Assembly (NCBI RefSeq): GCF_037975245.1
Contig: NC_092580.1
Span: 2,580,501-2,640,500, forward strand
Length of the DNA: 60,000 bases
Direction of reading: 5' to 3'
Source: Apostichopus japonicus
Lineage: Eukaryota > Echinodermata > Holothuroidea > Aspidochirotida > Stichopodidae
The notes under the pieces were generated by a model. The model saw only the letters and a program-made list of their open reading frames with translations, was not told where the DNA came from and made no database searches. This document shows, piece after piece, positions 51,876 to 60,000 of the stretch. Position 1 is the first letter of the stretch, and every line of letters starts with the position of its first letter. Both the position numbers and the translations under genes were made by a program.

Positions 51876-53730
51876 GTAAAAAAATAGTAAAACTTTAATA
51901 ATTATCTTTAATTATTCAAGAGTCTGATTCATTCTTGGGGTTGTGCCAAACTGCTATGGAAGGGTTATTCTGGCACAGCAAATAGTACATGTAGGGATAA
52001 CAAAACTTATTTCCATGCTACATGAAATTCATGTTGCAACATCATTCTGTTGACCCCAAATTAGGTTGTTTTATAGGTGACTTACATTTGCTTGACAAAT
52101 CCTTTATTAGTCCAGCTAGAGAATCACATTCAGTGGTCTGTGATGTCATCATGACACACATTCATCAAACACTTACCGTCGCTTTGAAATAATTTTGATG
52201 TGGTTGACTTTTCATTGTTGGTCTGATCAATGCTTACATATTCAGCATCAGCTGGAATTGTTTTCCAATCATTATAAGATGTAGCAGATCCTTGTCTTCT
52301 AGTCAGACTTTGTTTGTTATAAGTAAAAAACTCTCTTGCCTACCATTTTCCAGGGTTCTATGGAAGGTGGCTTGGGTGTGATCTTTAATCTCATGTAAGG
52401 TCCTTTAATTTATAATACATACCTCTGGCAAATAAATGACAGATAATGGTCAGTTCCAATATATGGCCAGTTGGATGTATGACTCAGCTCATGGGAGCAT
52501 GGGAATATTTTGTCTTGTCGTATCTGATTTGCTGGTCTTATTCAAACTTTGGTGACTGAACACCTTGTGGGACAAAGAGAAACAGGTGTCTGCTGAGGGG
52601 TGCCCCACCAGCAACCAGTTCCTTGGCAAAACAAAGTATGTCAAGCTTATCCAAAACATAAAACACGATCGACAAGTACACCAAGAAGACCCAATCAGAA
52701 CAAAACTTGTGAGAGAGACAACCAGGGAAATGTCTTACAAAATTAGGCCAGTTTCATATGTACAGAAGAGAGATACAAATGTGTTTTTTTCTGTAACAAT
52801 AGGAAGTTAGGTTATCTAGATATGACATGTGGTTGGTTCTTTCAATCTGGTAACTTTCTATGGGTGTTTCAATGATGCCTAGGATGGTAAATTCAATCTC
52901 AAAAAAGGTAACATTGGTGGATCCCGTACCTGACATGCATAAAGTGAGTCCAATAACCCATGGTTGGAGGTCAACATAGGTCAGAACTTGAAATACTTAA
53001 AACTTTTAAAGTTACTTCACCTCAAGATTCCTTAACATGGGATATAATACATATAGTCACATCGTAGGTTGCGTCTGCAATGTACAATACCTTCACACAA
53101 ATCTGTTGAGTTGAAACTTCAATTTAAGTCAGATGTCTCTGGTTGTTAGCTTTTGTTATCATCATAAGTCAACATCTAGAATCTATCTTAAAACATGAGT
53201 GTTAATGCCATGATTGGCATGTAACCTCTCAATAAGAAGGCAGGTTAGTTTAAGTGAGAGATCATTAGATAATTTGATGTTACCAGACAAAAGAAACCCA
53301 ATAAATTAATCCAAAAATCTAACTTTGGTAAAATGTATGTCCATGGTACAAAGGTCACATGGTAGTTTGGAAATATCTCATTTCCAAACTTTAGTTTTTG
53401 ACCTCTGCTGACCACACATTTTAATACCAAAAGCAATTGGTCAAATTTTATGCATCAGGAGTGTCAACCTTTATTCATCTTGTGATATCAAGGTTTTCAA
53501 GATTTTATATCTGTTACCTGCATAGTTTGATTAATCTCATATTCTCAATTAATGGTACTGCCATTGGGTCTTAATTATGGAAGATCCCCACCTCATAGTA
53601 TTTACTTATTTACTTATTGGCATATTTTATTATATTAGTCACAGATCCACTCTAGTTAATGAAGTTTTTCAATTATGAAGTAATTTAACAGTGATTACTT
53701 ATTATTGCTATTGTTTTTTACTTCTTACAG

Positions 53731-53782
53731 TATTCTTGCTGAGGAATTGGAAAGCCCTAAAACACCAGATCTGAGAGGACAG
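53731..53782 (+). CDS. Next exon of the same unidentified gene
   Basis: 52 nt between acceptor CTTCTTACAG and donor GTAAGA. Joined in phase 2 it continues SILAEELESPKTPDLRGQ and leaves in phase 0. Together the two exons give a short acidic helical region. Confidence 0.5.
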
Positions 53783-55545
53783 GTAAGATGAATTATAATA
53801 TATTTGGTTGGTTAGATAGGATGTACCCTATAAACATTAGCAAATTTACATATCATTAAATAATTGTCACTCACATATGTCCAGCAACTTACAAACCATT
53901 GCTTAATGAAGCCAGCCATTTTGGCTTAAAATAGACTTACCATAAATCAGTTTCATGAACATCACATGGAATCAAGTTGACTTGACACAAGATGCTTTCA
54001 TGTCATATACAACATTCAATATAGGAGCATAGCTAATTAAAGTAAATATTCAGATGACAGACTAAGTGAAACCTAAGAAAATCTAAAATATTCCACATTG
54101 CTAGATGAAATCTCCAGATGAAGATCTTGTTTTTAATTCTACAAAGTGGTTTGATGGTCAGTTCTTTTTTGCAAGATAAACAGTTCATTATTTCAGGAAA
54201 TGGGTCGCAGTGGGTAGTCTGTCATATCATCATGGCACATGTTGTTCCAAACGTTTATTTCCATCTATAATTCTGGTGGTTGTCCTCAAAATGTGATGAA
54301 AATTGGAACATAGGCTTATAGTTATCAATGTACTGTGAATTTAAGAAGTCATCAAATGGATGTTTTGAAGAATAACATCTTCATCTGTGGCGGTTGTGCA
54401 TTATTGATATGAAAAGGACATTTTCAACTATAGTTGTGACATGATGATGTAACTCACCTGTGTTGATGATATCACTCTGTTGTCTGTTGTTGCCAGGTAT
54501 TTCATTAAAACATCATCAAATTTGAGAAAATTCAAACCCGTGGGATTAAATATATGCTATCAGGTCTACCAGTACAGGAAATTTAGAAAAATTAAATTGA
54601 AACAGTCAAATTTGACTACCAGATCCTTGGTATTGAACTGTTCTCTCAAAACCTAAATTTGCTTTCTTGGTTTATCTCCCTTTTGCAAACATGTATCATT
54701 AAAGTAAAAATCTCAAATTCCAACTTGAATGAGCCTTTGTCTTAAAAACATGAGTAGAATGATCCTATTTTTAGCTTAGTTTTTATTCTGTGTAGCAATA
54801 GTGTTTCTAAGGTCCCTGTGTATCACCATTTATACACCTAATGCACACTGAGCACCAATTCACAATTAAAGTGAATGATTGTCCATCGATACCTACTTCA
54901 ACATTCATAAAGTTGTGATATTAACATTAACAACCATTGATATATCATTTATCACTTGATCACAAGTATCCATAACTTAATGGCTAGGTTTACATCCTTA
55001 CAATCCCAGCAATATTTGATGAGGTTACAAGAATGCTAAAAGGTATTTGTCTTAATTATGCTAGGTGACACTATATTGTGGTGTATTCAGGAATGTATGT
55101 GATGGTAATGACATTTGTGTGTCAATGGGCGTATGTGACAACCTTGACTTGTGTAAACATGTATACTCCAAAGTCTGTGGCAGTTTAATTTCAAACTTGG
55201 TTGGTAGATCCAGCTAAGAGAGGGGAAAAATGTATTTGTTCATAAAGGACAAAGATCATTTAAGGCTACCAGAGGTCAGGGTCAGAAGTTCATAAGTGGG
55301 TCAATTTAAGTAAATTGAGAACTATATAGTTATTTTTTGAGGTCAAAAGGCAGTTTGCATCCACAGAAGTCTGAAAACCTTGCAAACAGGATAACTTGCT
55401 TGGATGAGCCTCGGACAAGTTTATTATGTAGATCCATGTAGTAGTGGATAAAATCATTTTTACTATCCATAGAGGTCACAGGTCAGCATGGGTCAACCAA
55501 GGTCAAAATCTGAAAAGGTTTAATGAGCTTGATGTGTATTGTGTA
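53783..55545. other. Intron, no exon recognised
   Basis: AT-rich, with AGGTCA-type half-sites at about 55280-55510 that match the dispersed repeat near 49700. An additional exon is needed somewhere here or downstream if the frame of the 57262 exon is the basic one, but none was recognised. Confidence 0.35.
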
Positions 55546-57100
55546 CAGTGTTCGATTTTTCCGGTATCGCATCGCAAAATGCGATCCAAAACGACAAACT
55601 TGCGAGACGTTTCCAAATCAGCATCGCACATTGTGCCGATTTGTGCGATTCAAATTCCTAGTCAGATTTGGGAGCAAACACTCAAACCTTAACTTACGAA
55701 CTGTCGATCACAATGTAGAAGTTATAATTTATTGAGTTTATACTCAATGTACAACTTATTCACTTGACCATATAGCGAAAAAAACACCTGAAAAAATAAT
55801 ATCCTACCATAGTTAAGTGTAAAGCAAATAGCCTAACCACCTCGGCAATTACGGATCTCACGTAACTAAAAGGTTCCCTGGCAACGTGCCAAAAAAATGT
55901 TAACAAACAGGTGTTACACAGGGGATGAGCTCACAGTTGTTGGGAAGGTACCTGGGCAAATTCGCAGCACATGTTCCGTGGTACAGTAGTTGGGTATAGG
56001 GTTAAACACTGCAGTTGTAAAAATGTACGCATAGTGCAGGCTATTCATTGTTAGGCAGTCTAGAAACGGGGCTTTGCTGAACGTTGTTTGTTTCATAATA
56101 TCGGAAGTTTTGTAAGTTGCACTTTTTAAAGATTGAAAGACAGATTAAATCTTTTTTCATTTTATAACATAATATAGCTACTTTAACTTGTCATTTTAAA
56201 ATTTTCATCAGTTTCGTGACAATTTAAATAAAAAAAGTTGTCAGTATTTTGCATCCTCAACTGCGAATTTTTTCATCGCCAGACATCGCAAAAAATGACA
56301 ACAATTTTCGGGGGCTTTCGCCCCCAGGATCCCCACGAGGGGTTCTACCCCATGACCCCACCATAGCCCTAAGACGGGCCCCTGGACACCACGCCTTTAT
56401 GCTCGCACGTTACGCGTGCTAGGCAGGCGAACACCGGCGGGAAATCGGCAGTGTGTTCGCGGGAAATTGAACAAGGTTTTCCAACACTGCTGAACTGTGC
56501 AGTTACTGTATGCATCATGTTCAAGGTTTTCACGGAGGCCTTTGAGGAAATGAATGGTTAGTACAGTGTATATATGCTGCACTAATGCTGTGTGTAGGCC
56601 AAGGTTCACGAAGGTCATTGGTTATATTCGCGCGCCGTAGATGTGTTTTTAGATGTTACGGAGAGTCAGGTTTCCATGGATATTAATCGAAAATGAATCT
56701 GAGTTTAACTGACGCTAAAGAAATGGATCGTCTTGGGCAGATTAACAAATCATTGCAAGTATAAATAAGTACAGGTAGCTCTGCTGTTAAAAAGAAAAGT
56801 TCAATATCGGTTTGCTGTTATTGGCAATTAGGCAAAATTTTACTGATACCGATATGCTGCCGATATTGCAAATATCGGCCGATACCGATATTGAAAACGA
56901 TTATCGTAGCAACACTAGTATAAATAATAATAATAAACAAACATTTTCTAGTTAATACATTGATCGCCAACATTTGGTCCGTTTTGTGGTAATTTCAAAA
57001 CTGCTATTCAATATTGGGGAACTGCTATGCAACAAAAATATTGTATAGCAATTGTCGAAATTTGTTGCTATGCAATTTTTTGGCCATAAGTCGAACCCTG
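55546..57100. mobile_element. Non-autonomous hAT-like element with perfect 8-bp duplication
   Basis: Ends CAGTGTTCGATTTTTC (55546-55561) and, inverted, CAGGGTTCGACTTATG (from 57100). An exact 8-bp duplication ATTGTGTA flanks it (55538-55545 and 57101-57108). No transposase frame was found in 1555 bp. Repeated ATCGCA/GCGAT motifs near the left end (and again near 56270) may be subterminal binding sites. A GC-rich block at 56310-56410 (GGGGGCTTTCGCCCCC) may mark a nested element. It lies in an intron of the unidentified gene. Confidence 0.75.
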
Positions 57101-57261
57101 ATTGTGTAGCTACACATAAGTTCAGAAACCTTGAAGATTAGAGTCAGACTTGAAACCAGTAGTGTAAACTGTACAGAATGTAACATTATATATTCTAATG
57201 TAAAACATGGCAAGGAATCACCAAGCTATTTGGCTCTCTGGTTTTCTTCTTGAATTTCTGC

Positions 57262-57402
57262 AGCAAAGTTGGTGTTCTTGATGGACAAGGATCTAAAAGC
57301 AGCAAGAGACATTCCAGATCTAGCCGAAAGCGGAAGAAAGATGATGTCATGAGTTCAACAGAGCATACGTTTCTTGATAAGAGGAAATATCAGCGTCTCT
57401 GA
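57262..57402 (+). CDS. Candidate exon, basic serine-rich or hydrophobic reading
   Basis: Follows acceptor TTTCTGCAG. Two frames are open. One gives a nuclear-localisation-like KRHSRSSRKRKKDDVMSS and ends at TGA 57400-57402. The other gives LVFLMDKDLKAARDIPDLAE and stops earlier. The phase-0 exit of the 53731 exon joins directly to neither from this AG, so a missing exon or a different acceptor is implied. The basic frame looks more protein-like to me. Confidence 0.35.
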   Translation, partial: SKVGVLDGQGSKSSKRHSRSSRKRKKDDVMSSTEHTFLDKRKYQRL

Positions 57403-57654
57403 ACTTGGGTAAATATTTTACATAACAGAATGCAAAGTAGAATATTGAATTTCGATATAAAGTACACAGTAGGCTGCTTAAAATGTAGCAGATCAGTATC
57501 TCGATCAAACCAATCCCGCTGCGTTTAAAGCTAATTATTGGCAATTAGAAGTAACATATGATTGAAGATTCCATAGTCCTTCTGCCACCTGCCCCTCTAA
57601 GACTAAGACATATAAGGAATTAATATTATCCATTGTACTGGCATCTTTTTCTAC

Positions 57655-58189
57655 AGAAGGAAGGGAGTTTCATGGTCCCCTTATGTCAGCCCCTCATAGA
57701 ATAGCCCATACAATTAATAATATCCATTGTACTTGGACCTGTAGCTACAGATTGGAGTTTCATGGTCCCCTTTTGCCCACCCCTCATAGAATAGGACATA
57801 TAATTAATAATATCCATTGTATTTGCATCTGTAGCTACAAATTGGAGTTTCATGGTCCCCTTATGCCAGCCCCTCATAGAATAGGACATAAATTAATAAT
57901 ATCCTTTGTATTTGCATCTGTAGCTACAGACTGGAGTTTCATGGTCCCATAATGCCCGCCCCTCATAGAATAGGACATATAATTAATAATAAACATTGTA
58001 TTTGCATCTACAGATTGGAGTTTCATGGTCCCCTTATGCCAGCTCCTCATAGAGAAGGACATACAATTAATAATATCCATTGTGTTTTCATCTGTAGCTA
58101 CAAATTGGAGTATCATGGTCCCCTTTTGCGAGCCCCTCATAGAATAGGACATACAATTAATAATATCCTTTGTATTTATATCTACAGAT
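57655..58189 (+). repeat. Minisatellite of about six 83-91-bp units, each ending in an acceptor-like sequence
   Basis: Units share TTGGAGTTTCATGGTCCCCT, GCCCCTCATAGAATAGGACA and AATTAATAATATCC, then a pyrimidine-containing stretch ending GTAGCTACAG or ATCTACAG. Unit starts are near 57662, 57753, 57842, 57931, 58014 and 58104. The last TCTACAG is the acceptor of the candidate exon at 58190, and the first unit starts like that exon (GGAAGGGAG). The frames on both strands are artefacts. Confidence 0.85.
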
Positions 58190-58269
58190 GGAAGGGAGCT
58201 TCTGATGACTACCAGTATAGATATACAGAGAGCTATGCCATATTAAAGGCAATGTATGACAGACAATAA
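58190..58269 (+). CDS. Candidate terminal exon after the minisatellite
   Basis: After acceptor ATCTACAG the frame W-K-G-A-S-D-D-Y-Q-Y reads on as RYTESYAILKAMYDRQ and stops at TAA near 58267-58269. The tyrosine-rich short tail has no recognised domain. The acceptor and non-random composition are the only support. Confidence 0.35.
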
Positions 58270-60000
58270 CCCTGTGAACCTTGAAGCTGTTGTTTGAGAG
58301 AAGATAATATTGGTTACCCTTTGGTGATCATCCAGGGTCTGATTAACTCAATTAAGATCAACGGGTGTAACTTACAACTCTGCTGCTGGAAGTAAAGTTG
58401 CTCTGACTTCTGAAAGCTATTGAACTATAGCCGGTGCAAACAATATACTAAGGTATTATGTTTGTGAAGGTATGACAGAGGAAAGCAGGAGGCTCTTGTG
58501 AGCAGGAAATGAAGTCCAAGCAAGGAATGGTATAGATCAGTGTAAGGGATAACCTCTGTATCCCTCTCATAATACTTCATTGGAAACTTTCAGATTAAAC
58601 AAACCTGGTTACATTTTTCACATCAATAGATGGCATTAATCATTCCATTCCTGGTTGTATACGATATGTGGGCTGTTGGCTAAGGCTGTAAAGTACTCTA
58701 CCTGAAGATATAATAAATGTGCTTTACAACAAACACCTCCCACTAGTGATGATAATGGTGAATAGTATACAATACTTATGTAAAGTATACTTACTTACTC
58801 AGTTATGCTCAGACAGATGTTAACATACCATGTGATTGTCTGTAGTAGTTCATTTGGACCTCCAGAGACAGTTGCAGTTCATGCCCAATCCAATTGTCTA
58901 GCAGTTCTTTGATTACCATTGTCTATTTGATATTTACTTTAATTATAATCTATTAATTCAGATATTAGTCGAGTGTCTTATTATCAAATATCCGCTTTTG
59001 GAGATTATTTATTAAGACTTTTCTGTTCAGCTTTCCTGTTCAACGTTATTAGTGTAATTAGGCCTGGCTTACCGTTACCAGCTGGAACTATCAAAATAAG
59101 CCTTACACTGTCATTGACTGAAAAGGAAAATGTTTTACCACAGGGCATTACTATAAAGATGAGTTTATTGGTTAGGGTTTGTGTAAATGAGCGATTATAA
59201 CAATAGGCGTATTCTTGTGTGGGCGTACATGTATATAGTGTAGCGTTAGGCTATGGTGCGCTTGTATCGATGCATCGCTGTTTAATTACGAACAGAGGTT
59301 TTTAAATGTATCGGGCGCGGCGCGCTGATTGTGTTGCATGCGTGTAACTTGTGTGAGTGTGTGCGTGTGGTGTGAGAGAACTTTCGTGTGTTTGAAAATG
59401 TTTGGCAGAGCTAATGAATGAGGCAGTGAATACGGATGCATGGTTGACCGGCCAACACTTGTGAGCGAGTGAGCACGTTTGAGTTATACTGTATGTGTGA
59501 AGTGAGCTTGTAAGTTAATTATATTTTATATTTAGTTGGTTAAGTTATTAAGTGATTCCAGTAAGCCGTTGTTCTAGTTAATTGTTACTAAACTATTCAA
59601 GTATACCGTTGTTCCAGTTAATTGTTATTACATCCTTCAAGTTACCGTTAATCTTTTGTTCCTGTGTTATCTTTACAACTTCTCTCCCCTGAGTCATCAT
59701 ACTTTTGGGAGGGCACGCCAGTACAGAAAACCCCTAAACTTACATTTGGATGTACAGTTATTGCCATTCTGGGAAAGGGAAATAGTCAATGTTGTTTTTA
59801 TCTAGGGATGGGAAGGGATGGGAGGGGGGGGGGGATTTCCACTGCCCTGTTATACGATGCTGCTTGAGAATACAAGATAGTGACTTTCTGGGTTGTTGTG
59901 GGATAATAAAGATCACCTGTGTAGGCACCTAGCATGCTAAACCATTGCTAGAAGTTTTAAAATGTACTTTCCTAGAGGCTCTGGTGCTCCATATTATTCC
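58270..60000. other. No gene established
   Basis: AT-rich with a GT-rich stretch at 59330-59400, an imperfect tandem repeat of about 45-50 bp at 59540-59640 (CCGTTGTTCYAGTTAATTGT) and a G run at 59823-59833. A frame at 59664-59867 is not recognisable. Confidence 0.4.

Noticed and set aside
57683-58152. Long frames on both strands over the 88-bp repeat
   Set aside because: Open only because the repeat unit lacks stops; the peptide follows the DNA period.

Overview
This window looks like nuclear DNA from an animal, most likely a marine invertebrate deuterostome such as an echinoderm. It is AT-rich, coding sequence is split into short exons with GT/AG borders, there are no bacterial operons, and it is dense in animal transposons (Penelope-like, LINE, hAT-like, Tc1/mariner-like, TTAA MITEs, a tRNA-derived SINE). 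The echinoderm assignment is an inference from gene and element families, not from a marker gene. Nearly all of the short open frames are chance.

Layout. 1-4000: two short acidic exons of a minus-strand gene and dispersed repeats. 6200-13000: a transposon cluster with a 2.2 kb non-autonomous Tc1/mariner-like element (TA duplication, 21-bp inverted ends) next to two decayed Penelope-like retroelements in tandem. Each Penelope copy is followed by a segment that folds as a type I hammerhead ribozyme. 13140-13690: the 3' end of a CR1/L2-like LINE on the minus strand. 16200-18970: a broken transposase-like gene of the invertebrate 'Mutator-like' family; its 3' half recurs at 35515-36818. 20640-22550: a hAT-like element with a second hAT MITE nested inside it, then a SINE whose body contains a hammerhead-like motif.

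24508-33466 holds the best host gene. It has a signal-peptide exon, three Ig-like exons, a transmembrane exon and two cytoplasmic exons, all joined by phase-1 introns. One intron carries a composite transposon insertion; another carries an intronless 396-residue cysteine/histidine-rich open frame. 39133-43552 contains a gene whose last three exons encode a DUF4806-like domain. 44746-49419 holds two decayed Ig exons paralogous to the first two Ig exons of the receptor gene, split by a 3.5 kb transposon with arrays of the palindrome TACGTACGTACGTA. 51741-58269 holds exons of an unidentified plus-strand gene, one preceded by a minisatellite that has copied a splice acceptor-like sequence six times. 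A further hAT-like element with a perfect 8-bp duplication lies at 55546-57100.

The genes do not form a pathway. The window is a recently duplicated Ig-receptor neighbourhood cut up by transposons. The points most worth following are the ribozyme-bearing Penelope tandem, the hammerhead-like motif in the SINE, the Ig receptor and its dying paralog, and the acceptor-copying minisatellite.
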